DNA from: Chloroflexota bacterium
Lineage (GTDB): Bacteria > Chloroflexota > Anaerolineae > Anaerolineales > Anaerolineaceae
Direction of reading: 5' to 3'
NCBI GenBank assembly: GCA_023434145.1
Contig: JAEYTI010000035.1
Coordinates: 1-31,737 of the forward strand
DNA: 31,737 bases
Both the position numbers and the translations under genes were made by a program. The notes under the pieces were generated by a model. The model ran no database searches and had not been told where the DNA came from. It saw nothing but the letters and a program-made list of their open reading frames with translations. Numbering within the stretch: the first letter of the stretch is position 1; every line of letters starts with the position of its first letter. This document shows positions 15,864-23,224 of the stretch, one piece after another.

Positions 15864-16103
15864 TTACCCTTCCCCGCCCAGCCACGCGTCGCCCAGGCTG
15901 TCCAGTATCGTATCCATCTCTTCTTGCTCGGTCGGCTGCGGGGGCAGTCCTTGCAGGCCGCCCCGCATCGCCTTGACCACCGCTCCGGCGCGCCGTTTTC
16001 CAGGGATGGAGTTGAGATAGCCAATCACATCGTCATCCCGGCCTGGAATAAGCCATAGCTTGACCTGAACGATCACCACTTTTTCCCTTCTTGGTCTTGG
16101 CAT
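15864..16103 (-). CDS. Small basic/acidic protein, possible ParM adaptor (79 aa)
   Basis: The N-terminus is basic (MPRPRREKVVIVQVKLWLIPG), the middle has a KRRAGAVVKAMRGG stretch and the C-terminus is acidic (EQEEMDTILDSLGDAW). It lies 28 nt after the ParM-like gene. In type II partition systems the gene just after the actin homologue encodes the DNA-binding adaptor, and size and charge fit that role. No direct family match is claimed. Confidence 0.5.
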   Translation of the reverse strand: MPRPRREKVVIVQVKLWLIPGRDDDVIGYLNSIPGKRRAGAVVKAMRGGLQGLPPQPTEQEEMDTILDSLGDAWLGGEG

Positions 16104-16131
16104 TTTTTCCGCTACCTTTCGATTCGCAAAT

Positions 16132-17247
16132 CTAGAAAGCTACCGGATTCACCGGCTCTAAAACCCCTTTGCGCTGAGCAAAGCGAGCCAGACCGCGGGC
16201 GTTGGCTGTCACCGGGTCCATCAGTTCAATCGCATTCGGGAACATGTAGCGCAGCCGGTTGCCCAGGGCCAGCGATCCACCACCCGTCAGGAGGATGTAA
16301 TCAAACTGCCGGCCGTCTTCCCATACCTGGCTGAGGAAGGCGCGCAGCTCGCCTAGCGCAACATCGAGCGCTTGGCCTGCCTGATCTTTCAGGCTGATAT
16401 CCTCACCCCGGACGAACAGATCAACGCTCTGCCCGTTCACATACCGGCGCAAAAAATCATCCGCTTCGTGCAGTGTCACCTTGCGCCCCGCCCGCTGATC
16501 GATCAAATCCTGCATCAGCTTTGCCGCCCGCCGCTGACCGAGCGTATCGCCATTGGTAAAGCGCCGGACGATCTGCCCCTGCTGAATGTGGATCAAGTCG
16601 ATGGTGTTGAACCCCTGATCGAGAATGCCAATCGAGGCTTTCAGATCCTTCGAGGTTCTTCCCCACTGGCCATCCAGATTTAAACCCCACTCGAAAAGCG
16701 AGCCCATCGGCTGCGCCATGGCACGAATCGAATGGATGCGGAAACAGCAGGGCTGATTGTCGATCGTGAACAGGTGCTCTCCGACCAGCCAGTTTTCAAT
16801 CGACTGGATGGCTTCTTTTGCCTCAGCGCTTTGCAGCACCTGGACAGGCAGCGCCAGGATCAGACCAAGGTCAACGCCCTGATCCTGTGCTTCATCCGGG
16901 TTGATCGCGCTAACAAGGTTATGGACAGCCGTGTAAATCAGTGCTTGCAGCTCGCGAGAGTAGGTCAGCCGGTTGAAATCTAGGCGTTCAATGGGCCGGG
17001 CAAACTGCGCCACATGCGGGCCAACCAGGTAGGGCTGACCATCCATGACGACCGTAAAGGGCAGGTTGCGTTTCTGGCGGGTGATGCCGGTTTGCAGCAG
17101 CCCGATATTGGTTTCCCCCACTCCCACTAAAGCAGGAAGTGTAGCGGTGTGCAGCTGGCCATCAAAAACAGCCGCGGCCTTAATGGCATGAAAGCCGGGA
17201 TCCAGAGCGATGCGATAGAACGATTTTGAAGCAGTATTGGTATTCAT
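16132..17247 (-). CDS. ParM/Alp-like plasmid segregation actin
   Basis: The 371-aa protein shows the actin-fold ATPase motifs in order: phosphate-1 (IALDPGFHAIKAA, about 12-24), a connecting region with LGLILALPVQVL, phosphate-2 (IGILDQGFNTIDL) and the adenosine motif (YILLTGGGSLALGNRL). Length and motif spacing fit ParM/StbA-type proteins that polymerise to push plasmid copies apart. A good SD (CGGAGGAC) precedes the ATG. It opens a long minus-strand operon, and its upstream region is repeat-rich, as expected for a centromere. It supports an origin of this block as a plasmid-like element. Confidence 0.8.
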   Translation of the reverse strand: MNTNTASKSFYRIALDPGFHAIKAAAVFDGQLHTATLPALVGVGETNIGLLQTGITRQKRNLPFTVVMDGQPYLVGPHVAQFARPIERLDFNRLTYSRELQALIYTAVHNLVSAINPDEAQDQGVDLGLILALPVQVLQSAEAKEAIQSIENWLVGEHLFTIDNQPCCFRIHSIRAMAQPMGSLFEWGLNLDGQWGRTSKDLKASIGILDQGFNTIDLIHIQQGQIVRRFTNGDTLGQRRAAKLMQDLIDQRAGRKVTLHEADDFLRRYVNGQSVDLFVRGEDISLKDQAGQALDVALGELRAFLSQVWEDGRQFDYILLTGGGSLALGNRLRYMFPNAIELMDPVTANARGLARFAQRKGVLEPVNPVAF

Positions 17248-17551
17248 TTTTGTCCTCCGAAAAATTGATTAGAATGAGATGGGATGCAGGAACGCAAAAT
17301 ACACCAGCAGATATCTCTAACTGGTGTCGTAAAATTCCAGGGGTTTGCCCTGGAAAAATATAGAATTGTTCGCCCGAAAGGGGATGGAAATTCTTACGCG
17401 AATAGTTCTGCCTGCAATTTGCCTGCAATTGGCAAATAGAGCAGAGGCTGGGTGGTGGAAAAACCGTCGTTTAAGCCCAAAAAGTGCGGTTATTGAGCAA
17501 TTTTGAGGACTAAAAAGAGCAAAAAGACCAGGTGGGACAGACTCGGTCGAT
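17248..17551. other. Repeat-rich leader of the ParM-like operon, candidate centromere
   Basis: No gene is seen here. It holds an inverted repeat ACACCAG/CTGGTGT (17301-17327), the hairpin TTCCAGGG-gtttg-CCCTGGAA (17335-17355), which on the minus strand is followed by TTTT and may attenuate the operon, and the repeats at 17411-17437. Centromeres of ParM systems commonly lie directly upstream of parM. Confidence 0.45.
17411..17437. repeat. Direct and inverted repeats upstream of the ParM-like gene
   Basis: CCTGCAATT is repeated at 17411-17419 and 17422-17430 (11-bp period, one helical turn), and ATTTGCC-tgcaatt-GGCAAAT is a perfect inverted repeat at 17417-17437. These fit binding sites of a partition adaptor. 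Confidence 0.6.
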
Positions 17552-17595
17552 CTTCGAATCAGTAGGTTGCGGGTTCGATTCCTGCCGGGGGCGCC
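17552..17595 (+). other. 3' part of a tRNA-Arg(UCG)-like gene, candidate attachment site (attR)
   Basis: The sequence runs from an anticodon loop (CTTCGAA, giving anticodon TCG) through a T-arm (GCGGG-TTCGATT-CCTGC, 17569-17585) to an acceptor strand CGGGGGC and discriminator G. The 5' half is absent: the preceding bases do not form the anticodon stem, D-arm or acceptor strand. This is the footprint left when an element integrates into a tRNA gene at the anticodon-loop to 3'-end block. A terminator follows, as for a genuine tRNA gene. The intact copy should lie at the other element end, left of this window. Confidence 0.72.
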
Positions 17596-17598
17596 TAG

Positions 17599-17633
17599 AA
17601 ATGGCGTTGATCACAGATATCAACGCCATTTTT
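17599..17633 (+). terminator. Rho-independent terminator after the tRNA fragment
   Basis: Perfect 13-bp stem (17599-17611 with 17619-17631), 7-nt loop and a run of five T at 17629-17633. It probably served the original tRNA gene. Confidence 0.85.
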
Positions 17634-17874
17634 CGTGTTTTTAACCAAAACTTGCCCAACAAAGCCCTTCCGGCATTTTTATCTCATATCCGATCGATGA
17701 ATGCCCTGCACGGTGTTTATCCTACCTCCTTACTACCTCGGAATTCGGAAATCTAAATCAGTATAGGAAAACACTTTCTCCTTTGTTAAAATTTCATGAG
17801 GCGGCCGGCAATTATGTCATAATAACGATTGATGGAGTTGTTTGGGGATTAGCGTAGCTTTAAAGGAGATAACG
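17634..17874. other. Intergenic region with no convincing gene
   Basis: AT-rich DNA between the tRNA terminator and the next gene. A weak -10-like CATAAT near 17818 lacks a clear -35. The open frame running across the tRNA fragment has no coding features. Confidence 0.5.
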
Positions 17875-18558
17875 ATGCCTCGCAGTCCTGAATCTCGTGG
17901 CACTTGTATATTTTGTGGTGAAATTGTCACCAGGCGCGGCGTGATAAAACATCTGGAGAAATGCTCCAAATGGCTGGAGCATTTCCAGGCAGCCGAAACC
18001 AGCAACCGGCCGACGGAAACTCTCTGGCACCTGCGTGTTCAGGATGCATATAACAAAAACTACTGGCTGGAACTGGAAATGGCTGGTTCAGCCACCCTTG
18101 ATAAACTGGATAAGTACCTGCGCGCCATCTGGCTGGAATGCTGCGGGCATCTGAGCAAATTTACTATTGGCGGTTGGGGTGGCACAGATATCGGCAAAGC
18201 CCGAAAGGCGGATGCCATTTTTGAAGAGGGTATCACCCTCCGCCACCTCTACGACTTTGGCACCACCTCGGAAACGGATATCCGCGTAATGGGCGCCAGA
18301 ATCGGCAAAACGATCAGCAAGCATCCCATTACTCTGCTGGCGCGCAACATTAAACCCGAGGCGCTCTGCCAGGTGTGCGGTCAACCGGCGAACTGGTTAT
18401 GTATCGAATGCCTTTATGAGGAAAACACAACAGGTTACCTGTGCAACGCACATGTTGAAGACCATCCACATGAAGCCTATGGCGAGCCGATGGGTGTCTA
18501 CAACTCGCCCAGGATGGGAATGTGTGGTTATGATGGCCCGGACGAGCCACCATATTAG
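17875..18558 (+). CDS. Plasmid pRiA4b ORF-3-like protein with zinc-finger ends
   Basis: I use the ATG at 17875, preceded by AAAGGAG. The 227-aa product opens with a C2HC-like motif (CIFCG and HLEKC), then has the pRiA4b ORF-3 (IS1096 TnpR-like) fold signature: LRVQDAYNKNYWLELEMAGSATL with LDKYLRAIWL, and LRHLYDFGTTSETDI. A CQVCG/CIEC/YLCNAHVEDH cluster near the end should bind a second zinc. The family is frequent on plasmids and islands; its molecular role is unknown. It sits just outside the proposed attachment site. Confidence 0.75.
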   Translation: MPRSPESRGTCIFCGEIVTRRGVIKHLEKCSKWLEHFQAAETSNRPTETLWHLRVQDAYNKNYWLELEMAGSATLDKLDKYLRAIWLECCGHLSKFTIGGWGGTDIGKARKADAIFEEGITLRHLYDFGTTSETDIRVMGARIGKTISKHPITLLARNIKPEALCQVCGQPANWLCIECLYEENTTGYLCNAHVEDHPHEAYGEPMGVYNSPRMGMCGYDGPDEPPY

Positions 18559-18577
18559 GCAGACGAAAAAGTAGGTT

Positions 18578-18742
18578 ATGATGAGCGAGTACCAATATCA
18601 CGAATGGCAATCATCCTCGTGTCACGGTGCCTCTCAACGGTTGCGGATTCAATCTTGCGCAAACAAAAACTACGCATGGCTAAAGGGCGGCAGCACTTTA
18701 ACAATCCATGAAAAAAATGTGAATCTTGTTAATAAACGGTAG
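18578..18742 (+). pseudogene. Short frame (54 codons), possible remnant of the MSEYQYYEF-type hypothetical family
   Basis: It begins MMSEYQYHEWQ, which resembles from memory the N-terminus of a widespread family of uncharacterised proteins starting MSEYQYYEF. After about ten residues the likeness ends, and the frame stops after 54 codons. GTAGG lies just before the double ATG. It may be a truncated gene; a genuine small protein is less likely. Confidence 0.3.
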
Positions 18743-18770
18743 AAAATTGACTATTTATGTTATAATTTAT

Positions 18771-18779
18771 TGGTATAAT
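18771..18779 (+). promoter_or_regulatory. Extended -10 promoter for the asparagine-synthetase-like operon
   Basis: TGGTATAAT is a full extended -10 element, about 75 nt before the ATG at 18854. A second TATAAT lies at 18761-18766 and TTGACT at 18747-18752 without standard spacing. Confidence 0.5.
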
Positions 18780-18853
18780 GCAGTGTAAGATTTACCAACC
18801 AAAAATGCAGGTACAAAGATCCTGATCGCACATACATAGAAAGGGGGTATGGT

Positions 18854-20677
18854 ATGTCGGGAATTGTAGGGCTAGTTTCTATGGACGGACCTCCGCAAAA
18901 GCTGGAATGTCTGCCCACCCTGATCCAGCCGATTCTCTCACCCACTCATACAACGTCAATCACCTGGACAACCCATTGCTTTGGGCTGGGTATTTCTGTT
19001 CCTCAGTCGGGCGCCAGCGTCACAATGGCAAAAAATGGCGCTGTTCTGCTGGCAGTTGCAGGATATATCGCCAATGATGATCACTTCAAGCACCTGCTTA
19101 CCCAGCTTCCTCACCTCGATCAGCCAAGAACGCTCTCTGAGCAGTTGATCGAGCTATACCTGCTCCGCGGAAAGCACGTGCTACAAGAGTTGAACGGGCA
19201 ATATGCGATCGTCATTTGGGAAGAGGAAACCCAAACACTGATCATCATCAATGACCGTTATGGTCTTCAGCCGTTTTATTACTGGCATGGAGCGCGGCAG
19301 CTTGTTTTTTCTACCAGTCTCAAAGCTGTTGCTCGCCATCCAGACTTTGACCGGCAGATAAACCATACCGCATTGTTCGACCTGATTGCCACCGGGCAAA
19401 TGCTTGGTGAGCGCACGTTGCTGCGAGATGTCTACACACTCCCTCCTGCCACCGTGCTCACGTACACCAACCGCCAGCTTAAGATGGAACGCTACTGGTT
19501 GCCCAAGCTGTACCAGCCGGGTGAGTATACAATCCCGCTGGCAATTTGCGCCGAGCAGATGGGGGAATTAATCCAGGACGCCGTGTGCAAGCACACCAAC
19601 CCAGATGCCTGCCTGCTGCTTACAGGCGGCTTAGACTCTCGCTGGCTTGCCGGGTCGCTGGTCACTCAATACGGCAGCGAAAACCTGCTCGCAAACACCA
19701 TCGGGCACGATCGAGCCAAAGATACCAGGCTGAGCAGGCAAATTGCTCAGACAATCGGGCTGAGGTATCAGGTGATTCCGGTCAATCCGAACTACCTCGA
19801 AGAATATTCTCAGGAGTGCGTGCGCCGGACGGAAGGGAATATGAATGTCACCGCGGGCTGGATCCTGAGTGAAACAGCCTTTCTCAAAAACAGTGGCATC
19901 CGGCAGGTAGTAACCGGAGTTGGGGCAGAATTGATCTCCGGGCGACACTGGCTCGCCGAACAAGAGTACCATGATCCGGCGCAGGCAATCTACCACATGT
20001 GTAACGACCACTGGCAGTTTGAACGCGCCGCCATGTACATGCGCGCTCCTTACCGCCAGGAAGTGCTTGCCGAAAGCACAAAGCTCGTCGAAGACAGTCT
20101 TCGATCCGCGCCAAGCGAAGATGCGTACAGCCGGTATGACTACCTGCACCTGACACAGCACCGACGGCACCCCACTGGCAACATTCTATTTGAGGACGCC
20201 TCTGTACGCGAGCCGTTCTTTGATAATGCGCTGGTCGACTTTGCGTTTCAGCTCCCACCCAAAACCCGCGCGACCATTTACAAAAAGGCTCTGGCCCAAA
20301 CCTACCCGCGGCTGGCAGAGATTGAGACAACCGAGTTTGGCGTATCTGTTCTTGATGACCTGGATAAGAAGAAAAACTATGGTCAGGAAATGGAAAAACT
20401 GCTCTTCCGAACGGCGCGAAAACTGCGGCTGGCAAGTGCCGCCGGCCTGCCGGAAGGGGATGCTCCATGGAACACCATCTACCCGAACCACTGGATGCGC
20501 ACAACATCGAAAGATTACATTGCCCACTTTGCGAAAAAGGTGCACATTCTGGAGCCATGGGTCGATAGCCGCGCAGTACAGGGTCTGATTGATGATCACT
20601 TGAACGGACGGACGCATAACTATGCTATGATCGGCGCATTCATCACTGCTGTACTCTGGCTAGAACAGACTACCTGA
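18854..20677 (+). CDS. Asparagine-synthetase-like amide ligase lacking the glutaminase cysteine
   Basis: The 607-aa protein has the two-domain asparagine synthetase layout: an N-terminal Ntn-type glutaminase fold (MSGIVGLV, LNGQYAIVIW, NDRYGLQPFYY) and a C-terminal ATP-pyrophosphatase with the PP-loop TGGLDSRW (257-264). The catalytic Cys2 is Ser (TCG codon), so glutamine hydrolysis should be lost, as in beta-lactam synthetase and lasso cyclases, which activate a carboxylate with ATP and join it to an amine. AAGGGGG gives a good SD. It is followed 21 nt later by a GNAT/FemAB-like gene. It may build a small amide product or modify a surface glycan; the substrate is unknown. Confidence 0.85.
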   Translation: MSGIVGLVSMDGPPQKLECLPTLIQPILSPTHTTSITWTTHCFGLGISVPQSGASVTMAKNGAVLLAVAGYIANDDHFKHLLTQLPHLDQPRTLSEQLIELYLLRGKHVLQELNGQYAIVIWEEETQTLIIINDRYGLQPFYYWHGARQLVFSTSLKAVARHPDFDRQINHTALFDLIATGQMLGERTLLRDVYTLPPATVLTYTNRQLKMERYWLPKLYQPGEYTIPLAICAEQMGELIQDAVCKHTNPDACLLLTGGLDSRWLAGSLVTQYGSENLLANTIGHDRAKDTRLSRQIAQTIGLRYQVIPVNPNYLEEYSQECVRRTEGNMNVTAGWILSETAFLKNSGIRQVVTGVGAELISGRHWLAEQEYHDPAQAIYHMCNDHWQFERAAMYMRAPYRQEVLAESTKLVEDSLRSAPSEDAYSRYDYLHLTQHRRHPTGNILFEDASVREPFFDNALVDFAFQLPPKTRATIYKKALAQTYPRLAEIETTEFGVSVLDDLDKKKNYGQEMEKLLFRTARKLRLASAAGLPEGDAPWNTIYPNHWMRTTSKDYIAHFAKKVHILEPWVDSRAVQGLIDDHLNGRTHNYAMIGAFITAVLWLEQTT

Positions 20678-20698
20678 TCGAATAAGGGGGACTCTGTG

Positions 20699-21793
20699 AT
20701 GCGATGGTTGAACCGATTAACCGTCCTGCTTGATGACCTATTGGTAAAAATCTACTCCGATCCCCAAGAGAAAAAGCGGAAACGCTATCTCCAGCCGCTC
20801 TTCGTGCTGCGCAGGGCTTTCCTCTTTTTGCTCCAGGGCTTAACGTTCCAGATTTTCGAAATCAGCGGCAAAGCCAGAGAAGGCGGTTATGACTACAAAG
20901 TGATCTACTTTTCCGAAGGCAAGGGGATGCAGTTCCTGATCTCAAAAATGTTCGAGAATGAGAATGCGAACTGCCGGATGATTGGTAAAGCACGCTTCTG
21001 GGAGCTTAAGCGGGCAACCGCCCGCTACGAGAACCACTGCGATATGGTCATTGTGGAGCAGAACACCCTGCTCCACTGGCGGCCCGCCAATGGCTCTTGG
21101 GCCAGCTCACCTACCTGGGTGAGAATGGTGCTGGACCTGGATCTTGAATACCCCTGGGAGAAGGTGGAGCATTCTTTCCGCAAGCACGAGCGCAATATCC
21201 GCCGGATGAAGCGGAGTGGATACCGGTATGAAATCTCCCGCGACCCTGCCGACTTTGACTTCTTCTACGAGAACATGTACGTGCCAACTATCCATGGCAG
21301 GCATGCCGGGTACGGGCTGGTGGATACGAAATCGCACCTGTTCTCATTATTCCAGCAAGGCTTTCTGCTGTTTATCGTGAATGAGCAGGGAAATCGCGTG
21401 GCTGCAGATATGGCGGCGATTTACGGTGATGTGTACTTTGGCGTTGTGAGCGGCATTTTGAACAACGATGAAGCGCTGCTGGAAAACGGAGTCACAAGCG
21501 CCCTGTACTACTACGCGATCCAATGGTGCCACGAGAATAAAATCCGCCGCTGTGACATTGGCGAGGCGCGCCCATTTGAGTATGATGGGTTGTACCAGTA
21601 CAAACGTCGCTGGGGCTATAGGCCGGTGTTAGAACTGTGGAACACGCGGGAATGGGTGTTTTGGAATCCGCGACAAAGTGCCGCTGCGTGTGAGTGGTTG
21701 CTCGCAAACCCAACCCTGTCAGAGTTCTCTCAATATAGTGGACAGATTCCGAATACGGCGAACGTGCTGAAATCGCCAAGCGCAGGTGCCTGA
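20699..21793 (+). CDS. GNAT/FemAB-like acyltransferase (BioF2-type)
   Basis: The ATG at 20699 follows AAGGGGG at a good distance. The 364-aa protein has a central to C-terminal GNAT/FemAB-like domain: FRKHERNIRRMKRSGY is the typical helix before the core, followed by FLLFIVNEQGNRVAADMAAIYGDVYF, ENGVTSALYYYAIQWCHENKIRRCDIGEARP and LYQYKRRWGYRPV. The last part resembles the fold core of Gcn5-like and peptidoglycan-bridge enzymes. It forms a two-gene unit with the ATP-dependent amide ligase and ends before a strong terminator. Together they could assemble an acylated amide metabolite or decorate a cell-surface polymer (inference). Confidence 0.75.
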   Translation: MRWLNRLTVLLDDLLVKIYSDPQEKKRKRYLQPLFVLRRAFLFLLQGLTFQIFEISGKAREGGYDYKVIYFSEGKGMQFLISKMFENENANCRMIGKARFWELKRATARYENHCDMVIVEQNTLLHWRPANGSWASSPTWVRMVLDLDLEYPWEKVEHSFRKHERNIRRMKRSGYRYEISRDPADFDFFYENMYVPTIHGRHAGYGLVDTKSHLFSLFQQGFLLFIVNEQGNRVAADMAAIYGDVYFGVVSGILNNDEALLENGVTSALYYYAIQWCHENKIRRCDIGEARPFEYDGLYQYKRRWGYRPVLELWNTREWVFWNPRQSAAACEWLLANPTLSEFSQYSGQIPNTANVLKSPSAGA

Positions 21794-21810
21794 CCCTGCA
21801 ATTTCTGTAG

Positions 21811-21850
21811 ATCGACCGGTGGGAACGGCTTCTCACCGGTCGATTTTTTT
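21811..21850 (+). terminator. Rho-independent terminator
   Basis: ATCGACCGGTG (21811-21821) pairs perfectly with CACCGGTCGAT (21834-21844) around a 12-nt loop, followed by a run of seven T. It ends the ligase/acyltransferase unit. Confidence 0.85.
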
Positions 21851-21890
21851 ATTTCGATCTTCGGGGAATGTGGGTCTTGAAGATTCTTTG

Positions 21891-21953
21891 GGATATGGCA
21901 TGTTGGTAGGGATAGGTCGCTGCGCGACCTATCCCTACCAACATGCCATATCC
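21891..21953. repeat. 63-nt perfect palindrome (30-bp arms, 3-nt loop)
   Basis: Arms at 21891-21920 and 21924-21953 are exact reverse complements. No T-run follows, and a separate terminator lies 40 bp upstream. It looks like a REP/MITE-type element inserted between two transcription units. Confidence 0.85.
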
Positions 21954-21974
21954 AGAGAGCCTTAAATCTAGGAG

Positions 21975-22002
21975 TTGACTTTTTTCTTAAATCATATATA
22001 AT
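21975..22002 (+). promoter_or_regulatory. Promoter of the ArsR-like regulator and sugar operon
   Basis: TTGACT (21975-21980), 16-bp spacer and TATAAT (21997-22002). The leader to the GTG at 22081 is about 72 nt and holds AAAAGGAG. Confidence 0.7.
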
Positions 22003-22080
22003 TTCATGTAGCAAAACGTAATTACGTGTTTCTTTCTGGTGGGGAAATAGTAACGCTGGGGAAAAGGAGCAGTAATACAC

Positions 22081-23070
22081 GTGACAGAAGAAAGTGGTCA
22101 GATCATATTACCATCCGGTCGCATCTTGACTCTGGTTGCCAATATCGACAATCTGAGTGAGCTTGAGGCCGTCACCAAAGCACTCGGTTCGGATAAGCGG
22201 CTGGCTATACTCTACTTTTTGGGAAACCATACCTGTTCGGTGCTCGAAATCGCTGAAGCGCTCGACCTGCCCTTCACTACAGCTACCCAACACATCAACA
22301 TTCTGGAAAAAGCAGGCCTCATCAAAACCGATCTTCAGCCATCGATCCGCGGCCTGAAGAAAGTCTGCGCGCGCGTCTACGATCAGATCATCGTTCAGCT
22401 CCCAGCCAAGCACGAACACGGTGACGGCATGGTAGAAGTCTCTATGCCGGTTGGCGCGTACAGCGTCGCCAAGGTAGTGCCTACCTGCGGCCTAGCAGGC
22501 GAGCTGGGCATCATCGGGCACCTGGATGATCCTTCCAGTTTCTACGAGCCAGAACATATTTACGCGCAGCTTATCTGGTTCCATAAAGGCTACGTAGAAT
22601 ACATTTTCCCCAATCGTCTTCCGCCCCATTCCACGCTGCGTTCGCTAGAATTGAGCTTCGAAGTCTGCTCCGAAGCCCCACTGCATCATCACAGTTGGGC
22701 CTCTGACGTAACAGTTTGGATCAACGAACGGGAAGTTGCAACGTGGACCAGCCCGGCAGACTTTGGCGGGCAGCGTGGCGCGCTAACCCCTCGGTGGTGG
22801 GATGAAGAAAACACGCAGTATGGGCTGCTCAAGATTTGGAAGGTAACGCCGCAGGGCAGCTTTATCGACGGTGTTCGCACGTCAGACTGCAAACTCACCG
22901 ATGTGTTTAAAGGTTCCAGCGAGATGATCCGGGTGCGAATTGGCATCAAAGAGAATGCTGCCAACATTGGCGGGATCAACCTCTTTGGGCGTCAGTTTGG
23001 CAACTATCCGCAAGATATCGTCCTGAAACTTCACTACCACCGGGATAACAGCCCCACCAGAATCGAATAA
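22081..23070 (+). CDS. ArsR-type transcriptional regulator with large sensor domain
   Basis: The 329-aa protein starts at GTG with AAAAGGAG upstream. A winged helix (about residues 32-95: LGSDKRLAILYFLGNHTCSVLEIAEALDLPFTTATQHINILEKAGL) matches ArsR-type regulators that control carbohydrate genes in Chloroflexota and Firmicutes. The ~220-residue C-terminal part is beta-rich with many Trp (PRWWDEENTQYGLLKIW), a plausible sugar-sensing domain. It stands directly upstream of the ABC transporter and glycosidases on the same strand and probably regulates them. The effector ligand is unknown. Confidence 0.8.
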   Translation: MTEESGQIILPSGRILTLVANIDNLSELEAVTKALGSDKRLAILYFLGNHTCSVLEIAEALDLPFTTATQHINILEKAGLIKTDLQPSIRGLKKVCARVYDQIIVQLPAKHEHGDGMVEVSMPVGAYSVAKVVPTCGLAGELGIIGHLDDPSSFYEPEHIYAQLIWFHKGYVEYIFPNRLPPHSTLRSLELSFEVCSEAPLHHHSWASDVTVWINEREVATWTSPADFGGQRGALTPRWWDEENTQYGLLKIWKVTPQGSFIDGVRTSDCKLTDVFKGSSEMIRVRIGIKENAANIGGINLFGRQFGNYPQDIVLKLHYHRDNSPTRIE

Positions 23071-23224
23071 CCGAAGGAGTGTGTATTCGAGAAGATCAAG
23101 AGAAGAAAATAAGAGAAGAATAGAAGGTTATATCCCTTCGAGGTGACAGTGATGAGTCCACCTGCCACCTGTCTGTCGCTACCCCTTTCAAAAATTCAAC
23201 CTGTTCGAAACGGAGTGAACTGTT

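Larger units (their letters stand above)
1..17595. mobile_element. Right part of a putative tRNA-integrated plasmid-like element (left end outside window)
   Basis: The 3' tRNA fragment at 17552-17595 marks a right junction, and its orientation puts the element to the left. Replication and segregation genes fill 9328-17247. No second copy of the tRNA 3' sequence was seen at lower coordinates, so the element most simply continues beyond position 1 and carries the CBASS block. Only the right boundary is supported; the extent left of 9,000 is inference. Confidence 0.5.

Noticed and set aside
9528..17000. Many long open frames on the plus strand opposite the element genes
   Set aside because: They are antisense shadows of the minus-strand genes, without RBS, family motifs or operon logic.
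17541..17595. Complete tRNA gene
   Set aside because: The bases before the anticodon loop do not pair with the 3' anticodon strand, and there is no D-arm or 5' acceptor strand.
17532..17756. Open frame across the tRNA fragment
   Set aside because: It runs over a tRNA 3' end and a terminator and has no RBS or protein-like features.
18854..20677. Lasso-peptide cyclase
   Set aside because: No leader peptidase, RRE protein or convincing precursor is adjacent; the neighbour is a GNAT-like enzyme.
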